Of a stretch of DNA of 64,000 nt, positions 1-9,573 are shown piece by piece. The stretch's first letter is position 1; each line of letters starts with the position of its first letter. Made by a program: the position numbers and the translations under genes. Source of the DNA: Marinobacter similis (GTDB taxonomy: Bacteria; Pseudomonadota; Gammaproteobacteria; Pseudomonadales; Oleiphilaceae); NCBI RefSeq assembly GCF_000830985.1, contig NZ_CP007151.1, positions 2,170,001 through 2,234,000 of the forward strand, in the 5' to 3' direction. A model generated the notes under the pieces. The model saw only the letters and a program-made list of their open reading frames with translations, did not search any database and was not told the DNA's origin.

Positions 1-1
1 A

Positions 2-724
2 TTGACCGAGTACGAGATGCTGATGGGTGGAGTCGAGCAGGAATCGAGGGTGCCGCCTCCCTCGGCGGTGATCAAGCTGGCTTGGGCCGAGCTGTCTGAC
101 CCCTTCTATGACGCAGGAGCCAACGACAAAGGCATCGGTATCCAGTTGGCCTACTCAGTGTATCGGGTGCTGATGGGGTATCTCGCAGCCATGGCCATTG
201 CTTTGCCTGTCGGTTTCCTGATTGGTATGTCGCCCCTGATGTATAAGGCTCTGAACCCGTACATCCAGTTGCTCAGGCCAATCTCGCCCCTCGCCTGGAT
301 GCCGCTGGCGCTGTTTATCATCCAGGATTCCGACGCCTCAGCGATCTTTGTGATCTTTATCTGCTCGATATGGCCCATGTTGCTGAATACCGCGTTTGGG
401 GTAGCGAATGTGCGGCAAGACTGGGTCAATGTGGCTCGCACTCATGAACTGAGTGCCATTAAAACAGCCGTCACCGTAATCCTGCCAGCTGCGGCTCCCA
501 CCATCCTGACCGGTATGCGCATTTCCATCGGGATTGCCTGGCTGGTGATCGTGGCCGCGGAAATGCTCGTGGGTGGCACCGGCATCGGTTACTACGTGTG
601 GAACGAATGGAACAACCTGGACCTGGCCAGTGTGATCTTCTCCATCTTGATGATCGGGGTGGTGGGCATGCTGCTGGACCTGGCCCTGGGCAAAGCCCAG
701 AAAATGGTGGAATTCAAAGAATGA
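2..724 (+). CDS. Cyanate/nitrate ABC transporter permease (NrtB/CynB-like), 5' partial
   Basis: Inner-membrane permease of the NrtB/SsuC family of ABC importers. The reading frame is open to the left edge, so the N-terminus is missing. Visible are several hydrophobic segments and the cytoplasmic coupling region around residues 140-170 (VARTHELSAIKTAVTVILPAA), where the ATPase docks. The next genes encode an NrtD/CynD-type ATPase and cyanase, so the substrate is more likely cyanate than nitrate, although the family cannot be separated by sequence alone. The stop is followed after about 55 bp by the ATPase start, consistent with one operon. The substrate-binding protein is presumably just upstream, outside the window. 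Confidence 0.85.
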   Translation: MTEYEMLMGGVEQESRVPPPSAVIKLAWAELSDPFYDAGANDKGIGIQLAYSVYRVLMGYLAAMAIALPVGFLIGMSPLMYKALNPYIQLLRPISPLAWMPLALFIIQDSDASAIFVIFICSIWPMLLNTAFGVANVRQDWVNVARTHELSAIKTAVTVILPAAAPTILTGMRISIGIAWLVIVAAEMLVGGTGIGYYVWNEWNNLDLASVIFSILMIGVVGMLLDLALGKAQKMVEFKE

Positions 725-780
725 GTGGTCCGGTGCCGGCTGACCGGCACCGGCCTCAACCCTCCGAATGGAGACCTGTT

Positions 781-1683
781 ATGAGTAAGTCATTCCTGGA
801 AGTAGACGGCCTGTCCAAAGTTTATCCGGACGGTCAGGGCGGTGAATTAACCGTCTTCGAGGATATTCGTTTCGCTCTGGAGAAAGGTGAGTTTGTGTGC
901 ATCATCGGCCACTCCGGTTGCGGCAAGTCCACGATCCTGAACGTGCTGGCCGGGCTGGACGAAGCCAGCTCCGGCAACCTGGTGATGAATGGCAAGGAAG
1001 TGAAAGGCCCGAGCCTGGAGCGAGGCGTGGTGTTCCAGAACTACAGCTTGTTGCCGTGGAAGACCACGCTTAACAACATCGTGTTCGCCGTTAAGGCGCG
1101 CTGGCCGAGCTGGTCGAAGGAAAAAGTCAAAGAGCACAGTGAGCGGTATCTCAAAATGGTCGGCCTGGATCATGCTCTTGATCGCAAGCCGTCGCAGCTG
1201 TCTGGTGGTATGCGACAACGGGTAAGTATCGCCCGCGCCTTTGCTACCCAGCCGGAGCTGTTACTGCTCGATGAGCCTTTTGGTGCGCTGGATGCGCTTA
1301 CCCGCGGGGTTATTCAGGACGAACTGGTGAAAATCTGGGAAGAGACCAGGCAGACCGTGTTCATGATTACTCACGACGTGGACGAAGCCATCTTGCTCTC
1401 TGACCGCATCTTCCTGATGTCTAACGGCCCTAATGCCCGCATTGCGGAGAGCGTGAAGGTGGATATTCCGCACCCGCGGGCCCGGTCCACCATTTTCCAG
1501 AACCCTGCTTACCACAAGACCCGGGATTACCTGGTGGATTTCCTGGTAAACCGGAGTGGTTCTGCGCTGCCTGAAAAAGACGGAACTCCAAGAGAAGTAG
1601 AGCCGGCGCAAGGTGTGAGTACGTCACAGCCGGCGTCGGAAACATCTGAAGTTGAACCTGCCGCGCGCGCGGTGAATTCCTGA
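781..1683 (+). CDS. Cyanate/nitrate ABC transporter ATP-binding protein (NrtD/CynD-like)
   Basis: ATPase of the same importer, 300 residues. Walker A is GHSGCGKST (about residues 42-50), the signature is LSGGMRQRVSIARA, and Walker B is LLLLDEPFGALD. The ATG at 781 was chosen because homology begins at MSKSFLEVDGLSK; the open frame extends upstream to 598 but only overlaps the permease gene. After the nucleotide-binding domain there is a low-complexity tail of about 40 residues rich in Glu, Ser and Pro, which NrtD-type proteins usually lack. Cyanase follows 27 bp downstream. Confidence 0.88.
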   Translation: MSKSFLEVDGLSKVYPDGQGGELTVFEDIRFALEKGEFVCIIGHSGCGKSTILNVLAGLDEASSGNLVMNGKEVKGPSLERGVVFQNYSLLPWKTTLNNIVFAVKARWPSWSKEKVKEHSERYLKMVGLDHALDRKPSQLSGGMRQRVSIARAFATQPELLLLDEPFGALDALTRGVIQDELVKIWEETRQTVFMITHDVDEAILLSDRIFLMSNGPNARIAESVKVDIPHPRARSTIFQNPAYHKTRDYLVDFLVNRSGSALPEKDGTPREVEPAQGVSTSQPASETSEVEPAARAVNS

Positions 1684-1710
1684 AAGCGACTGTCACACGA
1701 GGAAACGATC

Positions 1711-2154
1711 ATGATGAACAAAGAACTGATGACTGCGAAAATCCTGGAAGCCAAAGCCACCAAGGGTGTTTCTTGGGAGGCGCTGGCCGAGGCTATTGGT
1801 ATGTCGCCGGTGTTTACCACCTCCGCCTGCCTGGGGATGAATAGTCTGACTGAAGACAAGGCGTTTGGGGTTTGTGAAGCTCTGGGCCTGGACAAACCGG
1901 TGGCTGAAGCGCTGCAGGTCTGCCCGAAGAAATCCTGGGATGATGCGGTGCCCCAGGACCCCCTGATCTATCGCCTGTACGAGGTAGTGGGTGTCTACGG
2001 TGATACGTTGAAGGAGCTGATCCACGAGAAATTCGGTGACGGCATCATGAGCGCTATCGATTTCACCATGCATGTGGACAAAGAAGAAAATCCGAAAGGG
2101 GATCGGGTGGTGGTGACCATGAACGGGAAGTTCCTGCCATACAAGTCCTGGTAA
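1711..2154 (+). CDS. cynS: Cyanate hydratase (cyanase)
   Basis: Cytoplasmic enzyme converting cyanate and bicarbonate to ammonia and CO2, releasing usable nitrogen. 147 residues against about 156 in E. coli. The N-terminal helical domain is followed by the conserved catalytic domain; the catalytic triad is visible as Arg88, Glu91 and Ser114 (E. coli Arg96, Glu99, Ser122). A GAGGAAACG ribosome-binding site lies just before the start. As last gene of the transporter operon it defines the pathway as cyanate uptake and use. A strong terminator follows at 2173-2199. Confidence 0.95.
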   Translation: MMNKELMTAKILEAKATKGVSWEALAEAIGMSPVFTTSACLGMNSLTEDKAFGVCEALGLDKPVAEALQVCPKKSWDDAVPQDPLIYRLYEVVGVYGDTLKELIHEKFGDGIMSAIDFTMHVDKEENPKGDRVVVTMNGKFLPYKSW

Positions 2155-2172
2155 AGTTCGATATAAACATTC

Positions 2173-2199
2173 AAGCCCCGCTTTCGCGGGGCTTTTTTA
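2173..2199 (+). terminator. Rho-independent terminator after cynS
   Basis: A perfect stem AAGCCCCGC / GCGGGGCTT with a TTTC loop, followed by a T-run. It sits between the convergent cynS and ilvM genes and could act for both directions, since the left arm begins with A residues. Confidence 0.85.
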
Positions 2200-2475
2200 T
2201 GCCGTCTTGATGGTCGCAGCAGACTCGGGAGTTTGTAGGTCAACCCGGATCACGGTCTGGAGTTTTTCGAGTTGCGCCTGAAGCATAGTAATTGATCGTG
2301 TTCCCTCAAGCGTCAGGGCGATATCCAGCTGGCCTTCGAAGTTCTCGACTGCCATTTGGACAATTCGGAACCCGCGGATACGCACCACCTGGCAAAAACG
2401 TTCCATGGCCGCCGCTTCATGGCTCATTTGGCAGTTTAGAGTGTAGTTAGGCGTGTGAGCAGCGTTACTGGTCAT
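2197..2475 (-). CDS. ilvM: Acetolactate synthase isozyme II small subunit (IlvM, ACT domain)
   Basis: 92-residue regulatory subunit of acetolactate synthase, the first common step of branched-chain amino acid synthesis. It shows one ACT-like domain (RFCQVVRIRGFRIVQMAVEN at about residues 26-45), matching the short IlvM type rather than the longer IlvH type. The start codon overlaps the ilvG stop by 4 bp, so translation is coupled and the subunits are made together. Controlled by the ilv attenuator upstream of ilvG. Confidence 0.85.
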   Translation of the reverse strand: MTSNAAHTPNYTLNCQMSHEAAAMERFCQVVRIRGFRIVQMAVENFEGQLDIALTLEGTRSITMLQAQLEKLQTVIRVDLQTPESAATIKTA

Positions 2476-4175
2476 GCGACGTTCTCCGTCTTTGTGTTTT
2501 TGCTACGGCGGTTTTCATCGATCATTTCGCGGTTACTGGCACCGGGTTTTACGATGGGCCAGACGTTTTCTTCACGGGCAATGGCAACGTGCAGCAGCAT
2601 GGGGCCATCGTAGGCAAGGATGGTTTCGATACCGCGGCGGATTTGATCGGTGCGTTCGATGTGCAGGGCAGGGATGTCGAACGCGCGGGCCATGGCGACG
2701 AAATCCGGGTTGTCGTTAAGGTCGATCTGGCTTTCCCGATTGTTGTAGAACAGCTCCTGCTGCTGACGGACCATGCCCAGGCACTGGTTATCCAGGATGA
2801 TCATTTTCAGCGGCAGGTTATAGCGGCGAATAGTGGCCAACTCCTGAGCGTTCATCATGAACGAGCCGTCGCCCGCAACGTTAATAACCGTGCTGCGGCG
2901 ATCGGCAAACTGGGCGCCAATGGCGGCGGGCAAACCAAAGCCCATGGTGCCCAGGCCGCCACTGGAGAGATGGTGGCGCGGGTGGTCGAACTGGTAATGC
3001 TGGGCCACCCACATCTGGTGCTGGCCAACGTCGCAGGCGATGACGGTGTCGTCCGGTGCAATACGGGACAATTGCCGAACGAAGGCCGGGCCGGTGATGG
3101 GGGCCAGAGGCTCCTCGTTGTCCGCGGCGCTGAAGCCGCCGGTGGTGTTCCAGGTGCGGCACTGGCTCTGCCAGTCGCTGATTGCCAGTGGTGACGATTC
3201 AAGCTCGGCGGTCATTGCCTTCAGAATGCCGTTCAAATCACCCCGCAGGGCCAGATCCACCGAACGCAGTTTGTTGATCTCGGTGGCATCGGCGTCGATG
3301 TGGATGGTCCGGGCGTTGGGGGCAAAAGTATCCAGTTTGCCAGTCGCCCGGTCATCCAGACGGGCGCCGATAACCAGCAGCAGGTCGCATTCGTCGACGG
3401 CGCGATTGGCGGCGCGGGAGCCGTGCATACCCAGCATGCCCAAGTGGTGGGCGCTGTGCTTCCCGCCGTTGCCGATTCCTTTCAGGGTGACAACGCTGGG
3501 CAGGGCGGAGGTTTCGGAAAATTCGCGGAAATTCTCTTCAGCGTGGGCCAGGCTAACGCCGCCACCGCTGTAGAGCAGGGGCTTACGCGCAGAGCGCAGC
3601 ATGGCCATGGCATCAGATATATCGGTGTTGGCGTTGGCAGCATTCGCGGCTTGGGACTCGCATGAGCGCACTGGAGCGGATGCCAGCAATACGTCTTTGG
3701 GAATGTCGATCCATACCGGCCCGGGACGTCCGCTTTGGGCGAGATTAATTGCTTCGTCCATGATCTCGGCCAGCTCGTTGGCGCTGTCCACCAGGTAACT
3801 GTGTTTCACGATGCCCAGGGTCATGCCCAGAACGTCGGTTTCCTGGAAGGCGTCAGTGCCGATCAGGCTGGAGGGCACTTGCCCGGTGATCACCAGCATC
3901 GGGATGGAATCCCGGTGGGCGTTGGCAACACCGGTGATCAGGTTGGTGGCACCCGGCCCCGACGTGGCGATGCATACGCCCAATTTCCCGCTGGCTCGGG
4001 CGTAGCCGTCAGCGGCCAGGGCGCATCCCTGTTCGTGGCGACACAGCACGTGTTCGGTCCCGACGTCGTCCACGAGTGCATCGTAGAGCGGCATGATACA
4101 GCCACCTGGGTAGCCGAAAACGGTGGAGATGCCGTGGCGATGGAATGCGTCGAGGATGTGCTGTGCGCCGTTCAT
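2472..4175 (-). CDS. ilvG: Acetolactate synthase large subunit (IlvG type)
   Basis: 567-residue thiamine diphosphate enzyme condensing pyruvate with pyruvate or 2-ketobutyrate. The N-terminal TPP domain carries the catalytic Glu48 (LCRHEQGCALAADGYARASG); the central domain is FAD/DHS-like; the C-terminal TPP-binding motif is GDGSFMMNAQELATI. Length is typical. Unlike E. coli K-12 ilvG, the frame is intact. The gene lies behind a leader peptide and attenuator (4203-4354), so it is expected to respond to charged Val/Leu/Ile tRNA. Confidence 0.93.
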   Translation of the reverse strand: MNGAQHILDAFHRHGISTVFGYPGGCIMPLYDALVDDVGTEHVLCRHEQGCALAADGYARASGKLGVCIATSGPGATNLITGVANAHRDSIPMLVITGQVPSSLIGTDAFQETDVLGMTLGIVKHSYLVDSANELAEIMDEAINLAQSGRPGPVWIDIPKDVLLASAPVRSCESQAANAANANTDISDAMAMLRSARKPLLYSGGGVSLAHAEENFREFSETSALPSVVTLKGIGNGGKHSAHHLGMLGMHGSRAANRAVDECDLLLVIGARLDDRATGKLDTFAPNARTIHIDADATEINKLRSVDLALRGDLNGILKAMTAELESSPLAISDWQSQCRTWNTTGGFSAADNEEPLAPITGPAFVRQLSRIAPDDTVIACDVGQHQMWVAQHYQFDHPRHHLSSGGLGTMGFGLPAAIGAQFADRRSTVINVAGDGSFMMNAQELATIRRYNLPLKMIILDNQCLGMVRQQQELFYNNRESQIDLNDNPDFVAMARAFDIPALHIERTDQIRRGIETILAYDGPMLLHVAIAREENVWPIVKPGASNREMIDENRRSKNTKTENVA

Positions 4176-4202
4176 GATCGATGTTTTCCTTTTTGTGGCG
4201 GC

Positions 4203-4238
4203 AAAAAAAGCCCCCGGGACCTTTCGGTGCCGGGGGCT
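4203..4238 (-). terminator. ilvGM attenuator terminator
   Basis: On the minus strand a GCCCCCGG-rich stem, loop, GGGGGC and then seven T residues form a classical intrinsic terminator between the leader peptide and ilvG. Its 5' arm (4230-4238) is an exact 9-base complement of a segment inside the end of the leader peptide gene (4288-4296), which would form the alternative antiterminator. The 3' arm is 4209-4217. Three mutually exclusive 9-base segments are therefore visible. Confidence 0.85.
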
Positions 4239-4261
4239 CTTGGTGTCTTGTCAGGTTGTTG

Positions 4262-4354
4262 CTATCTCACCCGCTTGTCCACGCAAAAGCCCCCGGACGG
4301 TACCACGACCACCAGGACAAGCTTCACTAGGACAATCACTGCGCTGAGATTCAT
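4262..4354 (-). CDS. ilvGM leader peptide
   Basis: A 30-codon frame on the minus strand starting at 4354 and ending at TAG 4262-4264. Residues 6-18 read VIVLVKLVLVVVV: 12 of 13 are Val, Leu or Ile, followed by Pro-Ser-Gly-Gly. This is the signature of a branched-chain attenuation leader. Ribosome stalling on these codons when charged Val/Leu/Ile tRNA is scarce would free 4288-4296 to pair with 4230-4238 and prevent the terminator. Only the sequence was read; regulation is inferred from the established ilv mechanism. The frame starts 179 bp upstream of the ilvG start. Confidence 0.88.
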   Translation of the reverse strand: MNLSAVIVLVKLVLVVVVPSGGFCVDKRVR

Positions 4355-4397
4355 AAGATGAACAATCTGCTCTGAATTCGTTAATTCGTGAGAGTAG

Positions 4398-4427
4398 AAT
4401 CTACCCCACGTTTTTTATCGGTTGCAA
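4398..4427 (-). promoter_or_regulatory. Candidate ilvGM promoter
   Basis: On the minus strand, TTGCAA (4427-4422) and TAGATT (4403-4398) are 18 bp apart and lie about 45 bp upstream of the leader peptide start. This is the expected position for the attenuated transcript. The match to consensus is modest. Confidence 0.35.
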
Positions 4428-4578
4428 CCGTTTCTTTGCGATTTTTCGAGTAGGCCGGCGCACCTGCTTAGGTGTGAGGGCGAAATGTTCAGACTATAAT
4501 CGGCTGGTCTGGCATTGTCCTGGAACTCGAAAATCGGGGTTCTGGTCTTTTCATGAGTCTTTTCTTGGTCTTTTCTCG

Positions 4579-5304
4579 ATGGTTTCGTCCTTAAGCAATC
4601 CCCTGCACGTTCTCTATCAGGACGAATTTTTGTTATTCGTCCATAAGCCTGCGGGCCTGCTGGTGCACCGAAGCCCGATTGATAAGCACGAAACAGAGTT
4701 CGCGCTGCAGTATGCCCGGGCCTTGAACGGTGGTGAGCATGTATACCCGGTTCACCGACTGGATCGGCCAACGTCAGGAGTGCTGGTGTTTGCGAAAGAT
4801 CCGGAAACCGCCCGTGCGCTTGGCTTGGCCATGATGGCCGGAGAGGTGAATAAAACATATCAGGCCGTTGTTCGCGGCTGGCCGGCGGAGTCCGGTTTCA
4901 TTGATCATCCGCTTCGAGAAGAGCCGGAGGATCGCCGTCAGAAGGGCACGGAGCAGCCGGTACGGGATGCCCGGAGCCGCTACAGAACCCTCGCGACCAC
5001 GGAAATTCCGGTGGCGATAGAACGTTACTCGAGTAGCCGCTACGCGCTGGTCGAGCTTTATCCGGAAACGGGGCGTAAGCACCAGCTGCGCCGGCACATG
5101 AAGCACATTAACCATCCCATCATAGGCGACGCCAATCACGGTCGTGGTCGCCATAACCGGTACTTTGCCGAACGGTTCGGGCAGGGGCGGCTGATGCTCG
5201 CGGCTACGGCTATAGAATTTGCTCATCCGGTCACGGGTGAGACGTTGGTGATAGAAGCAGCGCCGGAACCCAGTTTCCAGCAGGTGCTATCGATCTTTCC
5301 GTGA
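4579..5304 (+). CDS. truC: tRNA pseudouridine(65) synthase TruC
   Basis: RluA-family pseudouridine synthase, 241 residues from the ATG at 4579. The catalytic motif HRLDRPTSG places the nucleophilic aspartate at Asp62, and the GRKHQLRRHMKHINHPIIGD block of the TruC/RluA fold follows. Upstream codons back to 4474 are open but have no family homology. It is expected to modify U65 in tRNA. It is a monocistronic gene divergent from the ilv operon. Confidence 0.88.
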   Translation: MVSSLSNPLHVLYQDEFLLFVHKPAGLLVHRSPIDKHETEFALQYARALNGGEHVYPVHRLDRPTSGVLVFAKDPETARALGLAMMAGEVNKTYQAVVRGWPAESGFIDHPLREEPEDRRQKGTEQPVRDARSRYRTLATTEIPVAIERYSSSRYALVELYPETGRKHQLRRHMKHINHPIIGDANHGRGRHNRYFAERFGQGRLMLAATAIEFAHPVTGETLVIEAAPEPSFQQVLSIFP

Positions 5305-5417
5305 GTTCGCAGTTTGTAGTTTTTTATGTTGATTTGCTTCGAATGGTAGTCATTACCAGCGGGTACCTATTTCCTAAGCCATAATGCGGCCGACAACAAA
5401 AAAATCGGAGCGGCTGA

Positions 5418-7318
5418 TTGCGGATGCCATTGTTGCGTGTTCTGACCATTTTCTTCGGCTTGATGGTTGGCTTTTCGTCTCTCTTTGCTGCGGCTGAGGA
5501 TCGCCAGGCTACCTGGATCTGCAATCCGAGCGCGTTGAACTCTCGCGCTTCGTTGATTTCTGGCCGGAACCAGAGCCGCGCACTGGCATCGAGGACGTAA
5601 GGGGGCTGGATCCGCAACGTTGGACGCCGAATCAGAGTGAAAGCCTGAGTCTGGGATATGGGAAATCGGCTTACTGGTTTCGGGTAGCCGTGGAGAATCC
5701 AACCGAAGATGCCCTGAAGCCCCTGTTGGAAGTCGCCTACCCGGTCCTAGATAGAATAGAGATCTTCATCAATCCGGAAAGCTCCGGCGCCGAGCCTTTA
5801 GTGCTCGGCGACAAGCAGCCATTCCATGCTCGGCCCATCGAGCATCGTAACTTTGTGGTTCCCCTGACCCTGGCGGCCGGCGAGCGAACCTGGATTTACC
5901 TGCGGGTCGAAACCACCAGTTCCATGCAGGTGCCACTGATCTTGTGGGAGCAGGACGGCTTTCTTGCCGCAGAGCAGGCACGCAGCATCTTCCAGGGATT
6001 CTATTACGGGATCATCCTTGTCATGGTGCTCTACAACCTGTTCGTGTTTATGGCGGTTAAAGAGCAGAGCTTTCTGCATTATGTTGGCTATATCACGGCA
6101 ATGCCCCTGTTCCTGGCAAGCCTCCATGGCCTGGCCTTTCAGTACCTCTGGCCGCAGGCCACCTGGTGGAATGACCAGGCGATCACCGTGTTCCTGAACC
6201 TGGCTCTGGTGTTCGGTGGTACGTTCAGTCTTCGATTCATCAATGTTTCACCCAGCAATCACCCGTTGCTACACCGGTGGACGGTCGGGGTCGTCGTGGC
6301 CGCCGCTGTGCTTGCTGTCGCGGGTCTGATGGTGCCGTACAAATATCTGATTCTGCCTACTATTTTGCTGGCTTTCATCACCTGTTCCACCATGTTGGTG
6401 TTGAGTATCGTCCGCTGGGTTCAAAGGGATCCGGCGGCCCGCTACTACACCTTTGCCTGGGTGTTTATGCTGTTCGGCGGCATGGTGCTGGCGCTGAGCA
6501 AATTCACGGTGTTGCCGCGGAACCTGTTGACGGAAAATGCCACCCAGGTTGGCTCTGCGCTGGGTGTGATTCTGCTTTCCATTGCCCTGGCAGACCGTCT
6601 GGAAAGGGAAAAGAAGCGGGTTTTCGAAACCCAGCAGCGACTGATTCGCGAAGAACGCAAAGCGCGAATGGCCCAGGAAAAATCCTTGCAGGTACAACGG
6701 GAGGCCAACACCAAGCTTGAAGAACGGGTTCAGCAACGCACCCGGGACCTGGAACACCTGAACGAACAGTTACTGGAGCTCAGTGCCACCGACGCCTTAA
6801 CCCGGCTAAAGAACCGCGGGCACTTTGATCGGATCTTCCAGTCTGCTGTGGTGCGGGCTTATCGGTACGATGAAATCCTGTCGCTGTTGGTGCTGGACAT
6901 CGATCATTTCAAGAAATTCAACGATACCTACGGCCACCTGGTCGGTGACGACTGTCTCAAAATGGTCTCTCAGTGCATCCAGAAATTCATTACTCGCCCT
7001 CAAGACCTGGCAGCCCGATATGGCGGTGAGGAATTTGTGGTGCTGCTGCCGGAGACACCGATGAGTGGTGCTCTGCAGGTTGCGGAGCGCATTCGGATGG
7101 AGATCGAAAAAACCGCTTTCCCGGTTTCTGGCGATGTGGTGCACCTGAGCGTCAGTATTGGCGTGTGCAGCGTGTCTCCGGCCAAAGCCGATTCCACCAA
7201 GGAAATTTTCAAGTGGGCGGACGAAGCCCTGTACGAAGCTAAAGGCCAGGGCCGTAACCGGGTGGTTGCCTGGAATGCAGACGGTCAGCCAATGGTTTCA
7301 CACCTTTCACCGGCCTGA
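5418..7318 (+). CDS. 7TM-DISM diguanylate cyclase (frameshift near 5505)
   Basis: Membrane sensor predicted to make c-di-GMP. Order: signal peptide (LLRVLTIFFGLMVGFSSLFAAA), an extracytoplasmic 7TMR-DISMED2-like domain (SAYWFRVAVENP), seven hydrophobic segments (about 6000-6600), a coiled coil and a GGDEF domain ending about 7290. The active motif is RYGGEEF, with an RPQD inhibitory I-site five residues before it, so the enzyme is probably feedback inhibited. The signal peptide lies in one frame and the rest in the next lower frame; the switch falls around 5495-5515 and is repaired by one added base. Its 3' end overlaps the convergent amidase gene by about 34 bp. Confidence 0.82.
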
Positions 7319-8783
7319 CGGCTGGTCCTGGTCTGATAAAGATGGGGCCAGGGCGCCTCTGACTCCAGGGTAAAGGCCAGGTCCAGTAACGTCTGCTCGT
7401 CGCCATGACGCCCCATGAACTGAACGCTACAGGAAGATTGTCTCCGGTTACGCTTGCGGGTACCGCGATGGCGGGTGCGCCGGTTGCGTTTGCCAGTGGG
7501 GTAAAGCTGACGTATCGGGTGAGTCGTTCAAACAAGGTATCGAAGGGTATTTCGGGACTCAGATAACCCAGCGCCGGGGTTGTGTGACCGAGCACCGGAG
7601 TTAAAACCGCATCCAAACCGGCGATGGCTTTGGCGTAATCCTGGCGGGAGCGGCGCAGGCGCCAGAGGGCGCCGGGCAAACGATAGAATTGTCGTTTGAA
7701 AGTGCGGGCCAGACCTACGGTCAGTCCGTCCACCCGCTGCTTATCAAAGCCCGAGTGAATGAGTTGTCGCCCATTGACCGTCACACCGAAAGCCAGGAAA
7801 GCCCAGTACAGGGCGAAGTCGTCGGGGAAGGAGTCGGCCACCGGAATGGGAATCGGCTCAATTCGGTGGCCGAGCTTTTCCAGCCGCCGGGCTGTTGCCT
7901 CTGTGGCTGCCCGGGTTTCGGCGTCGGTGGCGTGACCATTGAGGGAGTCCAGCACCAGTCCAATGGTGAGGCGTCGGCCGGATGGGCCTTCCAAACGGCC
8001 AATTCCCGGCAGTGAACGAGGCTTGAAATAGCGTTCAGCCTCGGCCATGAAGTTCACGGTATCCCGCACTGACCGGCTGACGATTCCGTCGCTGATGATA
8101 TTCACCGGCAGCGTTCGGGCGGCGTCGTTGTCAATCAGACGCCCCCGGCTGGGTTTCAGGCCCACCAGTCCACAGCAAGCCGCCGGAATGCGGATGGAGC
8201 CTCCACCATCGTTGGCATGCGCCACCGGTACCACGCCGGCGGCAACCAATGCCGCAGAACCACCGGACGAGGCACCGGTGGAGTAGTCTAGATTCCAGGG
8301 ATTGCGTGAAGGCGCATCATGGGCTGGTTCGGTGCTGGCGTTAAAGCCGAATTCCGGCAGTGCACTTTTGCCCAGGCAAGTGAAGCCCTGATCCAGAAGT
8401 TGCTGGCCAAAGGGGCTGGTTTTGGCGGCGGTTGATTCAGGAACCGCGGCAGAGCCGTGACGGGTGGGCAGGCCCTGGATATCAGTGTTGTCCTTGACCA
8501 CCGTTGGCACGCCAGAGAAAAAGCCCGAGGCTTCGGAAGACCGCTTTCGGTCGAGCCGGCTTGCCATATCCAAAGCTCGCTCATAGTTCTCCGTTGCCAG
8601 GCCACGAATCCGTGGATCCACCGAGCGTGCGCGCGCTATCGCCGCCCGGGTCAGTTCGGTAGCAGAAACCTCACCACGCTTAAGCCGCTCCACCAGGCCG
8701 GTGGCATCAGCCGTACCCAGTGCATCGTTGGTGAAGGCGTGGAGCGATTGGGTAGGGGTGGAGGTTGTGGACCGTGCTGCCAT
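7285..8783 (-). CDS. Amidase (amidase-signature family; frameshift near 7435)
   Basis: About 500-residue amidase-signature hydrolase related to GatA and 6-aminohexanoate/aryl amidases. The signature region [19 protein letters not shown] and the upstream TVVKDNTD provide the Ser-cisSer-Lys triad. The start at 8783 is chosen for its CAGGAA ribosome-binding site; the frame opens upstream to 8849. The last 50 residues lie in another frame: the family-typical [18 protein letters not shown] appears after one base is restored near 7435, giving a stop at 7285-7287. The substrate is not identifiable. Convergent with the GGDEF gene. Confidence 0.8.
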
Positions 8784-8966
8784 GGCAAGATTCCTGTTTG
8801 TTGGGCCCGGATCGACTTTACTGCAATCCCGGAGCTCGCAACATGGCATATGAGGAAAGTGTGAGCAGTTTCAATCAGGCCGAACGTCACATTGCTCATA
8901 AATCCGCTTTTCACAGGCCTTTTCAGATAATAAGCTTGCAGCACGATAAAGTAGTAAGCGAGTCAG

Positions 8967-9573
8967 ATGGAATCTTTAGAACCTTTAATTCGCCATTTTC
9001 TGGGCATCTTTTTTTTGATGATCGGCCTGCAGTTCAGCGGACGGTCGCTGGGGTTGTATCAGCGCATGCAGTTTTCCCACATCAACTATGGGAACTGGTA
9101 CGGCACCCTGGTGGCATCGGCAGATCTTCAACGTGTTTCGAACCTTGATTGTCAGTGTCTGCGTTGTTCGGATTTTCGCTGACATTGATGCCTGGCTGGG
9201 AGTTTTTCCGTCACTGTATCAGTGGCCGGTACTGTTGGTGGGGATGTTGCTGCTGTTGGTGTCGTTTACCACTGTGAATTATCTGCAGGCCTATATGCAC
9301 GAAGACTGGCGCTCCGGTATCGATCCCCGAAAGGAGGGCCGCAAGCTGCTCACCGGGGGACCGTTTGCCCGATCCCGAAACCCGCTGTTCATAAGCGTAA
9401 TGACGGGACAGCTGGGCTTCTTTCTGGCGCTCCCGAGTGTCTTCTCGTTGGTTTGTCTGATCGCCGGTGTGCTGGTCATTACCCGGCAGGCCAGGGAAGA
9501 GGAAAAGGCCCTGGCCAGTAACTTCGGCAGCCAATACGACGACTATCGAGCGCGGGTGCCTCGCTGGTTCTAG
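8967..9573 (+). CDS. Membrane isoprenylcysteine/PE-methyltransferase-like protein (frameshift near 9105)
   Basis: About 200-residue integral membrane protein of the ICMT/PEMT-like methyltransferase superfamily. The N-terminal part (residues 1-44, FSHINYGNWYGT) is in one frame and the rest (WWHRQIFNVFRTLIV onward) in another, so bases are missing around 9100-9110. The C-terminal half shows the family hallmark GPFARSRNPLFISVMTGQLG followed by a hydrophobic helix and REEEKALASNFGSQYDDYRARVPRWF. Such proteins methylate small or lipid substrates with SAM; the substrate here is unknown. It ends overlapping the end of djlA by 4 bp. Confidence 0.72.

Noticed and set aside
2589..3194. Plus-strand frames inside ilvG and similar long frames opposite real genes
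   Set aside because: They are mirror frames of strongly conserved coding sequence, have no ribosome-binding sites and no recognisable domains.
5418..5600. Separate 60-residue secreted protein before the GGDEF gene
   Set aside because: The signal peptide is continuous with the 7TM-DISM protein once one base is restored near 5505.
7285..8783. GatA subunit of the tRNA amidotransferase
   Set aside because: No gatB or gatC is adjacent, the length is about 500 residues and the C-terminus fits general amidases better.
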